Shown here one piece after another: positions 50,087 to 58,760 of a DNA stretch of 64,000 nt. Made by a program: the position numbers and the translations under genes. How positions within the stretch are numbered: position 1 is the stretch's first letter; every line of letters begins with the position of its first letter. This DNA comes from Bin5 sp965207495 (GTDB lineage Bacteria; Chloroflexota; Anaerolineae; Caldilineales; Caldilineaceae). The stretch spans positions 5,270,001-5,334,000 of the forward strand of contig OZ242287.1 in the NCBI GenBank assembly GCA_965207495.1. The letters are read 5' to 3'. Under the pieces are notes generated by a model that searched no databases, was not told the DNA's origin, and worked only from the letters and a program-made list of their open reading frames with translations.

Positions 50087-50262
50087 TTGGCTAGACTCAT
50101 TGTTGGCTAGACACAATGTTGGCTAGACACAATGCTGGCTAGACACACTGTTGGCTAAACACACTGTTGGCTAAACACACTGTTGGCTAAACACACTGTT
50201 GGCTAAACACACTGTTGGCTAAACACACTGTTGGCTAAACACACTGTTGGCTAAACACAGTG
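50087..50262 (+). repeat. 16-bp tandem array (x11)
   Basis: Eleven contiguous units, consensus TTGGCTAAACACACTG, at exact 16-bp spacing from 50087. The first four units carry TAGAC instead of TAAAC, showing homogenisation of the right part. There are no spacers between units, so it is not a CRISPR. Confidence 0.97.
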
Positions 50263-50396
50263 CTGGGGAAGAATACACACGGTGGCTAGCAAGGGCGGGG
50301 CGTTGCGGGGGCGCGGAACTGCAATTCTTAGTGAACTGCGGACGGCAGTGGTTAGTGGTCAGTGGGTTGAGACAGCAGGTGGGGGAGGAGACACTG

Positions 50397-50428
50397 TTGG
50401 CTAGACACACTGTTGGCTAAACACAGTG
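50397..50428 (+). repeat. 16-bp tandem array (x2)
   Basis: Two units of the same 16-bp repeat followed by CTGGGGAAG as in the other arrays. Confidence 0.9.
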
Positions 50429-50583
50429 CTGGGGAAGAATACACATGGTGGCTAGCAAGGGCGGGGCGTTGCGGGGGCGCGGAACTGCAGTTTTTAGTAG
50501 TCAGTTTTAAGTTTTTAGTGAACTGCGAACGGCAGTGGTTCGTGGTCAGTGGGTTGAGACAGCAGGTGGGGGAGGAGACACTG

Positions 50584-50663
50584 TTGGCTAGACACACTGT
50601 TGGCTAGACACAATGTTGGCTAGACACAATGTTGGCTAAACACAATGTTGGCTAAACACAGTG
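50584..50663 (+). repeat. 16-bp tandem array (x5)
   Basis: Five units at 50584, 50600, 50616, 50632 and 50648, TAGAC-type then TAAAC-type. A lone unit of the same repeat at 50812 marks the fourth array position. Confidence 0.92.
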
Positions 50664-51068
50664 CTGGGGAAGAATACACACGGTGGCTAGCAAGGGCGGG
50701 GCGTTGCGGGGGCGCGGAACTGCAGTTTTTAGTAGTCAGTTCTTAGTGAACTGCGAACGGCAGCGGTTCGTGGTCAGTGGGTTGAGACAGCAGGTGGGGG
50801 AGGAGACACTGTTGGCTAGACATTATGCTGGGGAAGAATACACACGGTGGCTAACAAGGGCGGGGCGTTGCGGGGGCGCAGCCCCTGCACAAGGGAGGGC
50901 CGAAGGCCCGGACGCCCAAAACTGCAGTGGTCAGTGGTTAGTTGTCAGTGGTCAGTGAAAGGGCAATTCTTCGGGGATGGATGTGAGGACTGGACACGGT
51001 CCAGTCGATACCGGAGGTAGAAGAGAGTTCACCTCTGTTTTGGGATGCACCCGCCGGTGGGGGCGTTG

Positions 51069-51097
51069 TTGACGGTACAGTTTTCTTACACTACACT
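51069..51097 (+). promoter_or_regulatory. Promoter for the secreted modular protein gene
   Basis: TTGACG (51069-51074) and TACACT (51092-51097) are spaced 17 bp. A second -10-like TATAAT lies at 51105 without a good -35. Confidence 0.6.
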
Positions 51098-51113
51098 GAA
51101 ATATTATAATGAC

Positions 51114-51128
51114 TTATGGGTCCCATAA
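51114..51128. promoter_or_regulatory. Perfect palindrome just downstream of the promoter
   Basis: TTATGGG-T-CCCATAA, a 7-1-7 perfect dyad placed 17 bp after the predicted -10, where a repressor would block transcription. No cognate regulator is identified. Confidence 0.5.
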
Positions 51129-51176
51129 TTTTGGGGCGCGGCACGCTACGTATTTTGGAAGGAGCCCTGCAGAGAT

Positions 51177-52511
51177 ATGAAACGGAAACAGCGCTTTGCC
51201 CTTGTCACAGTCACACTGGCACTGGTATTTGCCTTCATAATAGGCTACTCGCACACTTATGCCCAAGGGCAGTTTCCCGGCTATAAGTCTACGATTCAGT
51301 CCTATAACATGAGTGAAACGACCGCCAATATCATCCTGGCCTTCTACCGGCAGGACGGCAGCCTGGAGAAGACTCTGACCGATATCATCGAGCGGGACCG
51401 TTCAAAGATCTATTTCACTCTGCCGGTGAATGAGGGATTCAGCGGATCGGTTGTGATCTCATCGGATCAGCCGGTCGCCGCGCTGAGCAACATGATGAAC
51501 AGCGCGCTGTCAGCGGGAGGGACGTACGTAGGAGAAAGTGAGGGCAGCACAACTGTCTACCTGCCCTTGCTCATGGTGAATAGTGACGGCTTCAACAGCT
51601 GGTTTGCTCTGCAGAATCCCAACCCGTCATCTACGAATGTGACGGTGAACTACAGTGACGGCATTACGACGAACTTCACGCTGGCGGCCTATGCATCGCA
51701 TAATTTCTATCAGAAGCAGGAGCCGCACACAAGCAGTCTCTTCTCGGCCAAGGTGACAAGCGACGAGCCGGTTGTGGTTGTGGCGTTTCTGGAGGATTCG
51801 GCCTCGATGTCGGCCTACAACGGCTTTGCCAGCGGGGCGGTCAACCCGGCAATTCCATTGGTGAATGCCAACAATAACGGCTTCAACACCGACATTCAGA
51901 TACAGAATACGGGCGAGTCGGAGACGAGCGTCACGGTGTCCTACAAGCCGTCGGCGGCGGGCAGCGCGTGCACGGAAACGCAGACGATCGCTGCGGGGCA
52001 GACGGTCACTTTTGCGAAGGGTGCGTTTGCGAGCGGCGCCAGTTCGACTTGCGCGGGCGGCGAGAGGTTTATCGGATCGGGTTATGTCACCACAAACAGC
52101 GCGAGTCAGCCGCTGGCCGCGGTTGTCAGTCAGCGTTCCGGGAGTTCTCCGCTCACCCAGTTTGCGTCCTACGGCAGTTTTGACCCGGACGATGCCACGC
52201 AGACTGTGCGCATGCCTGCGATCAACGACCGCAACGCCGGTTTTTTCACCAGTATCAATGTGATGAACGTAGGGTCGGCAGAGACCGCGGTGGAGTGCAG
52301 TTTCACCGACACGACCTACACGGTCACCGGGACTTTGCAGCCGAATGAGACTTTGACGGATTTGCAGGCGAACAAGATCCAGGACAGCTACGTGGGCAGC
52401 GCCACCTGCAGGGCTACGGCCACCGGCGCCAAGATCGTCGGTGTGGTTAACCAGTTGAAGACCGGCGCCACGGACGACCAGTTCCAGGTTTACGAGGCGA
52501 TCAACCAGTAG
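51177..52511 (+). CDS. Secreted protein of repeated beta-rich modules
   Basis: A 444-aa protein with a Sec signal peptide (hydrophobic ~9-25, cleavage likely after ...HTYAQG). At least three modules share a start NNGFNTxxxxQN-like motif: DGFNSWFALQNPNPSSTNVT (~138), NGFNTDIQIQNTGESETSVT (~237) and AGFFTSINVMNVGSAETAVE (~350). Each runs ~105 residues and contains a QPxAAxVxxR/S-like strand. No anchor or catalytic motif. It is likely an extracellular or surface-layer-type structural protein; the family is not recognised. It is followed closely by a lipoprotein gene. Confidence 0.8.
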   Translation: MKRKQRFALVTVTLALVFAFIIGYSHTYAQGQFPGYKSTIQSYNMSETTANIILAFYRQDGSLEKTLTDIIERDRSKIYFTLPVNEGFSGSVVISSDQPVAALSNMMNSALSAGGTYVGESEGSTTVYLPLLMVNSDGFNSWFALQNPNPSSTNVTVNYSDGITTNFTLAAYASHNFYQKQEPHTSSLFSAKVTSDEPVVVVAFLEDSASMSAYNGFASGAVNPAIPLVNANNNGFNTDIQIQNTGESETSVTVSYKPSAAGSACTETQTIAAGQTVTFAKGAFASGASSTCAGGERFIGSGYVTTNSASQPLAAVVSQRSGSSPLTQFASYGSFDPDDATQTVRMPAINDRNAGFFTSINVMNVGSAETAVECSFTDTTYTVTGTLQPNETLTDLQANKIQDSYVGSATCRATATGAKIVGVVNQLKTGATDDQFQVYEAINQ

Positions 52512-52560
52512 CGGGAGAGGGTGAAGGAACGCGTTTCAACGCTGGTTGCGGGAACGGCCT

Positions 52561-53097
52561 ATGAAACGTCAGGCGGTAATACTGGTTACGGTCCTGCTGC
52601 TATTGGGATGCAGGGGAGGCGACGGGGAGAGAAGGGCGGCGCAGAGCCTGCCTCCGGCACCACCCAATGGGGTCAACGCGACGCAGGGTGGACAGCCAGA
52701 CAGTTTATCGGCAGAGAGCTCGACAACTTCCTCGCCCGGGACCACGGCTGGCAGCGGCACTCTGACCGGGGTACTTCTCCTGAGAACGGAGGACGGCCTG
52801 CAGCCGGTGGCGGACGTCAAGCTGGCGCTCGGTGAGACGTTGAGCGATGATGAGGGCACGGAGTGGGTGGTCGCCTACGACCCTTCGGCGGCGCCGGTTG
52901 CCTATACCGATGCCAGCGGCCGCTTCGTTTTCGAGGCGCTTGAGTCGGGGCGGTACGGTCTCATTCTGGACATCGTGATGAGCTCCTTCCTGTTGTACCA
53001 GGACGGTACGAGCAGCGCAATCCTCTTTGACATTACAGACGGTGAAACGACGGATTTGGGCAGCCTGGAATACACGGAGTTGCCCCTTCCCCAGTGA
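52561..53097 (+). CDS. Lipoprotein with carboxypeptidase-regulatory-like domain
   Basis: A 178-aa protein from the ATG at 52561, giving a lipoprotein signal ending LLLLGC (Cys17). A Ser/Thr-rich tether follows. The beta-sandwich from about residue 65 (GTLTGVLLLRTEDGLQPVAD to ASGRFVFEALESGRYGLIL) has the pattern of CarboxypepD_reg/Cna-B-like domains. An extra in-frame start at 52546 is possible. The 49-bp gap to the secreted protein suggests one operon and a shared surface role. Confidence 0.75.
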   Translation: MKRQAVILVTVLLLLGCRGGDGERRAAQSLPPAPPNGVNATQGGQPDSLSAESSTTSSPGTTAGSGTLTGVLLLRTEDGLQPVADVKLALGETLSDDEGTEWVVAYDPSAAPVAYTDASGRFVFEALESGRYGLILDIVMSSFLLYQDGTSSAILFDITDGETTDLGSLEYTELPLPQ

Positions 53098-53134
53098 TAC
53101 AGATGAGGGCTGACAGACGACGGCTGGCCGCCTG

Positions 53135-53938
53135 TTATCGGGAAGAAGAGCCGTCGAAGAGCCAGGTCCCCTTCCAGTAGATCTCATCGACAAAACCCAG
53201 ACGACGGTAGAACTGAACCGGTGTATCGGCCGGATCTGTGGCGATCAGGAGCGATCGTTTTCCCAGTGCGTAGGTGTCTGCGATCACGCGGGAGAGCAGT
53301 TGACGTGCGATGCCCTGATTGCGGTAGGGCGCGCGCGTCGCCAGGTTGAAGATGTAGCGGTCGGGACCCTCGAACCATCCGATGATGGCGGCGGGTTCAG
53401 CGCGGATGTGGGCGATGAGGAAGGCGCCGCCGGCATTCAGCTCGGCTTGCCGATTCTCCATTTCGGCCTCGACGGCAGCCGGGGCCGGCTCCTCTTCGCT
53501 GCCGGCAAAAGCCTTTAGTTTTGTAACAGCATAGTCAGGAAGGTTGGTGTGCGTAACCGGCTCGATCCGCGCCGGGCCCGATCCGGCCTGGGGCGACACG
53601 CCGGTATTGACGTGGGCCAGATAGAGCATTGGTGCGCGGCGGATGACGCCGACCCGTTCGAGGGCGGCGGAAAGCCGCGTGTGGACGGTTCGGCCGTGGG
53701 TGAAGATGTGTACCCGGCGCTCGCCATAGAAGGCTTTCACGTCTGCGAGAAAGGCGCGCGCTTCTGCCGGGTCGAACGGTTCCAGGATGTGGATGTCGCA
53801 GTAGTTGGTCTGCTGGTTGCGGCTGTAGTAGCCGAAGCGCCGGCGCGTTACGACCTTACCGAGGGCCGGGAAGTCCTGGATGTACCAGGAGCGCACCTCC
53901 TGGACGAGATCGTCGTGTGCGGGATGGCGGCTTGTCAT
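53135..53938 (-). CDS. GNAT-family N-acetyltransferase
   Basis: A 267-aa protein whose C-terminal half is a GNAT domain: the acetyl-CoA loop is in FNLATRAPYRNQGIARQLL (RNQGIA as the R/Q-x-x-G-x-A motif), followed by LLIATDPADTPVQFYRRLGF. The N-terminal ~130 residues are probably a second, degenerate GNAT-like half. Acceptor unknown. The start at 53938 is assumed. Confidence 0.88.
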   Translation of the reverse strand: MTSRHPAHDDLVQEVRSWYIQDFPALGKVVTRRRFGYYSRNQQTNYCDIHILEPFDPAEARAFLADVKAFYGERRVHIFTHGRTVHTRLSAALERVGVIRRAPMLYLAHVNTGVSPQAGSGPARIEPVTHTNLPDYAVTKLKAFAGSEEEPAPAAVEAEMENRQAELNAGGAFLIAHIRAEPAAIIGWFEGPDRYIFNLATRAPYRNQGIARQLLSRVIADTYALGKRSLLIATDPADTPVQFYRRLGFVDEIYWKGTWLFDGSSSR

Positions 53939-53996
53939 TTGCGGAGCGAAATGCTAAGTGCGGTGCCGGCAGTGGTTTGCACGGCTGCCGCACAGT

Positions 53997-54860
53997 TCAG
54001 CCGACTGGCGCCGGCGTCTCTTCGGCCGCGGGGAGGGGCCCCGGCCATGACACGTCGGTGACGTCCACTTGCTCCGGTGGGAAGGCCGTGCGTAGTTCGC
54101 CGTTGCGGAGGACCCAATAGTATGACTGAGGGTACTGGCGTCGACGGGTTATCTGCGGTGTGGAGTAGACGCCGGCGATGGCGATGCGGCCGTGCGGGCT
54201 GGGGTTGGGCGGGCTGTAGTGGCAGATGGAGCTGTGCCAGCAGACGACGTCGCCCGAGTCCAGCTCGCAGTGTTCAACACCGCTGTCGGCGATCATTTGC
54301 TGCACTTTGTCCCTGGGCAGTTCGCCGTGGATGCTGTCCTCATAGAGGACGTGGGGGATGATGCCCAGCTTGTGGCTGCCGGGGATGAACTGCAGGCAGC
54401 CGTTTTCGGTCGTCGCGGGGTCCAGAGCCATCCAGAAGTTGAACGGTTCTGTTTCGCCGTCGCGCCAGAGGCCGTTGTCCTGATGCCAGGGTGTGGCGCT
54501 GCCGGTGCGGGCGGGCTTGACGAAGCAGCTGTTGAACTTGAGAAAGATGGTGTCGCCCAGGAAGTAGCGGGCGACGGAGGTCATCGCTTCGCTGCCGTAG
54601 TAGTGGTGCCAGATCAGTGGGAGGCGGGGGCCAAAACCGCTGAGCTTGCGGAAACGGGCAGCTCGCGCCTGCGGCGTGTCACCCATCGGGTCCATGGGAT
54701 CGGCGTCGGTCTTCAGGCCAGGTTCAGGCCGCAGAAGGAAATCCTTGATCACGCCGCGCAGTTCGATGGCGTTGTCTCTGGGTATGGCGCCGCGGATGGT
54801 GAAGTATCCATTGGTCTGCCAGTCTGCCAGTTGCTCCTCTGTCGGTTCCCAGTTGTTCAC
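53997..54860 (-). CDS. Phytanoyl-CoA dioxygenase-family protein
   Basis: A 287-aa Fe(II)/2-oxoglutarate oxygenase. Iron ligands are in WHQDNG (H126, D128) and the distal His in CHYSPPNPSPHGR (H214), with Arg225 placed to bind 2-oxoglutarate. All expected residues are present, so it is probably active. PhyH-like enzymes hydroxylate diverse small molecules, so the substrate cannot be named. GTG start with AGGAGGAA 4 nt upstream. Same strand as the downstream acetyltransferase. Confidence 0.92.
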   Translation of the reverse strand: MNNWEPTEEQLADWQTNGYFTIRGAIPRDNAIELRGVIKDFLLRPEPGLKTDADPMDPMGDTPQARAARFRKLSGFGPRLPLIWHHYYGSEAMTSVARYFLGDTIFLKFNSCFVKPARTGSATPWHQDNGLWRDGETEPFNFWMALDPATTENGCLQFIPGSHKLGIIPHVLYEDSIHGELPRDKVQQMIADSGVEHCELDSGDVVCWHSSICHYSPPNPSPHGRIAIAGVYSTPQITRRRQYPQSYYWVLRNGELRTAFPPEQVDVTDVSWPGPLPAAEETPAPVG

Positions 54861-54922
54861 AGGTTCCTCCTACTGTTGGCGGCCCGTTTGCAGCGATCAC
54901 CCGCCAGCAGTGTCAAGAGCTA

Positions 54923-56158
54923 CTATGTGATCAGTCCCTTGGCGCGAAACGCGGTCGCGAGGCGACGGATCCCTTCCTTGATCTCTTCGGGCTGGTTGTA
55001 GCCGAAGCAGAGGCGGGCGCAGTTGGCGCCGGAAACGGCGTCGGGGGCAAAGTTTGGGCCCGGAAGATAACCGACGTCGTACTCTTCGAGAATGTCGTCG
55101 CGTACGGCGACCAGATCGACGTGTTCGGGGAGCTGGAGCCAGATAAAGAGCCCGCCTTCCGGACGGCTCCAGGTGGCGCCGCTGCCGCTGAAATTTTCGT
55201 CGAGCGCGTCCAGAATGGCGTCGCGGCGGTCTTGCTGGATGTCGTTGATTTCCTCGATGTGGCTGTAGAGGTGGGTGGTCGAGAAGCGATGCACGGCCCA
55301 AGAGGCGAAGGTGTTCACGGAGCCGCCGCTCTTTGCGCCGATCGCGCGTTCGAGGAAGGGCCGGGGGCCGGTCAGATAGCCGAGCCGCATACCGGGGGCG
55401 ATGATCTTGGAAAATGAGGCGACGTAGAGCACGCGGCCGGTCTCGTCGAGAGAGTGGAGCGAGGGTATGTCGGTGCCTTCGTAGCGCAGGTCCACATAGC
55501 AGTCATCTTCGAGGATGGGCACGTCATACTGCTGTGAGAGGGCGACCAGGGCTTTGCGGCGGGCGAGGGTCATGGTCCAGCCCTGTGGATTCTGGAAGGT
55601 GGGCACGGTGTAGATCATCTTAGGGCGTTTGCCCTCGGTGCTGGCGGTGCGGATGGCCTCTTCGATGGCGGCGGGGATCATGCCCTCTTCATCGGTGGCG
55701 ACGCCGCGCAGGTCGGCGTTGAAACGGCGCAGGGTATTGAGGGTGCCGGCGTAGACGAAATCTTCGGTGAGGACGACGTCGCCGGGATCGAGGAGTGTTT
55801 CGGCAACCATGTGGATGGGCTGGCTGGAGCCGTCGGCGAGAATGATGTCGTCGGCGGTCACGTTGATCGCTCTGTCGCGTTGCAGCTTGGCGGCCACGAA
55901 CTCCCGCAGAGGCGTGTAGCCCTGGGGATTGGCATAGAGGGAGAGGTCGCCGCCTTCGTCGTCCATCGCCTGTTTCAGGCCATCGAGAAGCCCTGCCAAT
56001 GGGAGGGAACCAGGATCGGGATAGGCGACGGCAAAGTCGTAACGGCCGCGTTTCCCCTGGCCAAAGCCCTTCGGCTCTGCCGCGTTGCGGGCATACATTC
56101 CAGCCCAGGTGAACTGCTCTGCGGGTTCGCCGCCTGAGCGCTGACTGTTGGTTGACAT
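54923..56158 (-). CDS. PLP-dependent aminotransferase, class I/II (LysN/MocR-like)
   Basis: A 411-aa fold-type I aminotransferase. The PLP lysine is K251 in YVASFSKIIAPGMRLGY; other contacts are PTFQNPQGWTM and ILEDDCYVDLRY. There is no N-terminal GntR helix-turn-helix, so it is an enzyme and not a MocR regulator. Relatives transaminate 2-aminoadipate, aromatic or branched amino acids. It is divergent from the class III enzyme at 56427, about 270 bp away, and precedes the PhyH gene on the same strand. Confidence 0.92.
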   Translation of the reverse strand: MSTNSQRSGGEPAEQFTWAGMYARNAAEPKGFGQGKRGRYDFAVAYPDPGSLPLAGLLDGLKQAMDDEGGDLSLYANPQGYTPLREFVAAKLQRDRAINVTADDIILADGSSQPIHMVAETLLDPGDVVLTEDFVYAGTLNTLRRFNADLRGVATDEEGMIPAAIEEAIRTASTEGKRPKMIYTVPTFQNPQGWTMTLARRKALVALSQQYDVPILEDDCYVDLRYEGTDIPSLHSLDETGRVLYVASFSKIIAPGMRLGYLTGPRPFLERAIGAKSGGSVNTFASWAVHRFSTTHLYSHIEEINDIQQDRRDAILDALDENFSGSGATWSRPEGGLFIWLQLPEHVDLVAVRDDILEEYDVGYLPGPNFAPDAVSGANCARLCFGYNQPEEIKEGIRRLATAFRAKGLIT

Positions 56159-56426
56159 GAGCGAATCTCCACTGTCGTGTATTCGGGAGGTTGATGAGGA
56201 TTGAGGTAAGAAAGAGGGTAACCGCCAACAGGCAAAAAAGCAATTATGCGGCCCGATGCGCAGTTGTGTGGGAGGCTTGAAACTGCGATAATGCGGAACT
56301 GCAGTGGTTAGTGGCTAGTGGTTAGTGGTCAGTGGAAGGTGAGTGCGGCAATTGGTTGCTGATGAGAGTAAGGCGGGGCGAATTGACTATGGCTGAATCG
56401 TTACAAAAAGACAAGGAACGGGCCCG
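56159..56426. other. Divergent promoter region with repeat fragment
   Basis: 268 bp between the two aminotransferase genes. It contains a fragment of the repeat family (GCGGAACTGCAGTGGTTAGT near 56292), with internal TAGTGGTTAGTGG-type tandem repeats. Confidence 0.6.
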
Positions 56427-57716
56427 ATGACGACCTTTGAAAGCTCGAGACAACTGATCGCTGAGGCTTCGCAGTCTCTGCCCGGCGGGGTGAACAGCAA
56501 TTACCGGTTGGGGATCGCGCCGACGCCGCTGGTCTTTGAGCGGGGTGAAGGGCCATACCTGTACGACGCGGACGGCAACCGGCTGATCGACTATTACCTG
56601 GGCATGGGCCCGATGATTCTAGGGCACAATCCGGCGCCGGTGTTGGAGGCGGTGCAGAAGGAGCTCCAGTCGGGGATCCTGTATGCGGGGCAGAGCCGGA
56701 TCGAGCAGGAGGCGGCGAGGCTGGTGTGCGAGATGGTGCCGTGCGCGGAGCGGGTGCGCTTCAACTGCGCGGGCAGTGAGGTGGTGCAGGCGGTGATACG
56801 GTTGGCGCGGGCGGCGACGCAGCGCTCGGTGATCATCAAGTTCGAGGGTCACTACCACGGTTGGATGGACAACATATTGTGGAGCATCGCGCCTACGCCG
56901 GACGAGTACGGTCCGGAGGAGGCGCCGAACGCGATACCCGCCAGCGCCGGACAGGACCTGCAGGCCGGGTTGCACACCGAGGTGCTGCCGTGGAACAACC
57001 TGGAACTGCTGGAGAGGCGGCTCGAACGCGGGGATGTGGCCGGGGTGATTATGGAGCCGGCGATGTGCAATACGAGCACGGTTTTTCCGGCTGACGGGTA
57101 TCTGGAAGGCGTGCGCCGTGCATGCTCCGATACGGGCACGGTGCTGATTTTCGACGAAGTGATCACCGGCTTTCGGGTTGCGCCGGGCGGCGCGCAGGCC
57201 CATTTTGGGGTGACGCCGGACCTGGCGACGTTTGGCAAGGCGATCGCGAGCGGTTTTCCGGTCTCCTGTTTTGCCGGGCGCGCCGACCTGATGGACCTGT
57301 TTGTCAGCGGCGGCGTGATGCACGGCGGCACGTTCAATGGGCATCCGGCGTGCATGGCGGCGCTGGTGGCGACGCTGAATGAACTGGAAAAGCCGGAGAC
57401 GTTCGCCGCGCTCGACAGGCAGGGAACGCGGTTGATGGAGGGCATGCGAGGGGCGCTGGACGCGGCCGACATCGCGGCGAGGGTTGAAGGTTTTCCGCAG
57501 GCCTTCCACGTAGGATTTGGCGTGGAGGCGCCGGTCACAGATTATCGCAGCTCGTTGCAGGCGGATAAGGCGCGCTATGTGCGCTTCACCGAGGCTCTGC
57601 ACTATCGGGGCGTGCGCGCGCTGGAACGGGGGGCCTGGTTCCTGTCGACGGCGCATACGGCGGATGTAGTTGACGAGACGGTTGCTGCTGTGGCCGCGGT
57701 GGCGCGGGAGATTTGA
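56427..57716 (+). CDS. Class III aminotransferase (glutamate-1-semialdehyde aminomutase-like)
   Basis: A 429-aa PLP enzyme of the aminotransferase class III fold: PLP lysine K271 in DLATFGKAIASG and Asp243 in LIFDEVITGFR. The start SLPGGVNSNYR is the pattern shared by HemL-type aminomutases and their paralogues. No other tetrapyrrole genes are nearby, so a catabolic aminotransferase is more likely than HemL. AAGGAA lies 8 nt before the ATG. Confidence 0.88.
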   Translation: MTTFESSRQLIAEASQSLPGGVNSNYRLGIAPTPLVFERGEGPYLYDADGNRLIDYYLGMGPMILGHNPAPVLEAVQKELQSGILYAGQSRIEQEAARLVCEMVPCAERVRFNCAGSEVVQAVIRLARAATQRSVIIKFEGHYHGWMDNILWSIAPTPDEYGPEEAPNAIPASAGQDLQAGLHTEVLPWNNLELLERRLERGDVAGVIMEPAMCNTSTVFPADGYLEGVRRACSDTGTVLIFDEVITGFRVAPGGAQAHFGVTPDLATFGKAIASGFPVSCFAGRADLMDLFVSGGVMHGGTFNGHPACMAALVATLNELEKPETFAALDRQGTRLMEGMRGALDAADIAARVEGFPQAFHVGFGVEAPVTDYRSSLQADKARYVRFTEALHYRGVRALERGAWFLSTAHTADVVDETVAAVAAVAREI

Positions 57717-57764
57717 GGAAGCTTCAGGCGGCTGCCGGGACCTCCCCCGGCCACTAATCGGTGA

Positions 57765-58682
57765 TCACTGGCCGCCATCTTTCCAGTAGAGCTCTTTCAG
57801 ACGGCGAATGTATGCCCGGTCTCGTTCCTCGACGGCTTTTTCGAAGTCGGCGGGGTCCAGGAACCAGGGCTGCCCCTTCAACATCTGTTCGCGGAGTTTT
57901 TCATTTTCGATGGCGCGGGGATTGCGCGCATCTTCGGGCCATTTCCAGATGCCGGCGAGGTCGTAGTGCATGAAGGGGCCTTCGTGGGGCATGCGGAAAC
58001 CGAAGGTGGAAACGATCCCCAGTTCGATATCCTCAGCGCTGGCCATGCCTTCGGCCCACAGCTGGCTGGCCTCCCTCGCCATTGCGTGCTGAATCCGGTT
58101 GATAAGATATCCTGATTTCTCCCCGCGCACACGGATGGGGATTTTGCGGGCGCTGCTCAACAGTTCGCAGGTGAGCTCGAAGGTCTCGTCGGTGGCGCCG
58201 GGCCCTTTGGCGACCTCCAGGCCGGGGACAATATGCGGCGGCGCGAAGTAGTGGGTGAGCACCAGCTTGTCCTGGCGGCCGATGTGGGCGCCGATGTCGC
58301 TGAGGACGAGGCGCGAGGTATTGCTGGCGAGAATCGTATGGGGCGGGCAGAGTTCGTCGAGCCGTTTGAACAGCGCCTGCTTGTCGGGCAGCCGCTCGAC
58401 GATCGCTTCGGTGATGAAGTCGCACTGCCCGGCCAGTTGCGCCAGGTCGGTGGTGGTGGTGATCCGGGCCAGCGTTTCCTCGGCGCGCGACTGGCTGATC
58501 AGTTCGCCCTCGACAAAGAGCTGGAGCGCGTGGGCGATGTTGGCCCTGGTGCCGGTCAGCGCTTCGTCATTGAGGTCGCTGATGATGGTGGGGTAGCCCC
58601 AGAGCGCGAAGTTGATGGCGATGCCGAAGCCCATGGTGCCGCCGCCGACGACGCCGACGGTTTTGATATCGGATAGCTGCAT
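57765..58682 (-). CDS. 3-hydroxyacyl-CoA dehydrogenase-family protein
   Basis: A 305-aa NAD-dependent dehydrogenase with N-terminal Rossmann motif VGVVGGGTMGFGIA, catalytic-type DFITEAIVERLPDKQALF (E/H region), SNTSRLVLSDI, and the C-terminal helical domain with GYLINRIQHAMAREA. Homologues oxidise 3-hydroxyacyl-CoA or related hydroxy acids such as carnitine or gulonate. GGAG is 7 nt upstream of the ATG. Downstream of DinB copy 1, with a ~79-bp gap, so possibly in the same transcript. Confidence 0.9.
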   Translation of the reverse strand: MQLSDIKTVGVVGGGTMGFGIAINFALWGYPTIISDLNDEALTGTRANIAHALQLFVEGELISQSRAEETLARITTTTDLAQLAGQCDFITEAIVERLPDKQALFKRLDELCPPHTILASNTSRLVLSDIGAHIGRQDKLVLTHYFAPPHIVPGLEVAKGPGATDETFELTCELLSSARKIPIRVRGEKSGYLINRIQHAMAREASQLWAEGMASAEDIELGIVSTFGFRMPHEGPFMHYDLAGIWKWPEDARNPRAIENEKLREQMLKGQPWFLDPADFEKAVEERDRAYIRRLKELYWKDGGQ

Positions 58683-58760
58683 GGTTTCGTCTCCGGTCTT
58701 CAGCGGCCGTTGACCAGTAAGATTCCCCGGCCAACGGCACTTGGATACTCGCTACTACCG

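Larger units (their letters stand above)
49778..51050 (+). repeat. Composite intergenic repeat element, copy 4 (expanded)
   Basis: A 1.27-kb noncoding block. The left part matches copy 1 (GGTGCATCTTGGATTTGGG, then CGGTGGCTGGAATTGTTTA), followed by the GGGCAGGC-acaag-GCCTGCCC hairpin near 49932. Then comes a higher-order repeat: GAACTGCGAACGGCAG units start at 50023, 50333, 50520 and 50748, each followed by a 16-bp array and the CAAGGGCGGGGCGTTGCGGG segment. The right end has GGGCCGAAGGCCC and TTTTGGGATGCACCC as in the other copies. Confidence 0.85.

Noticed and set aside
50087..50262. 16-bp tandem array as a CRISPR
   Set aside because: Units follow one another without spacers and are shorter than CRISPR repeats; no cas genes are near.
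49778..51050. Insertion sequence or transposon
   Set aside because: No transposase reading frame, no terminal inverted repeats that I could find, and the block is built from tandem and dispersed short units.
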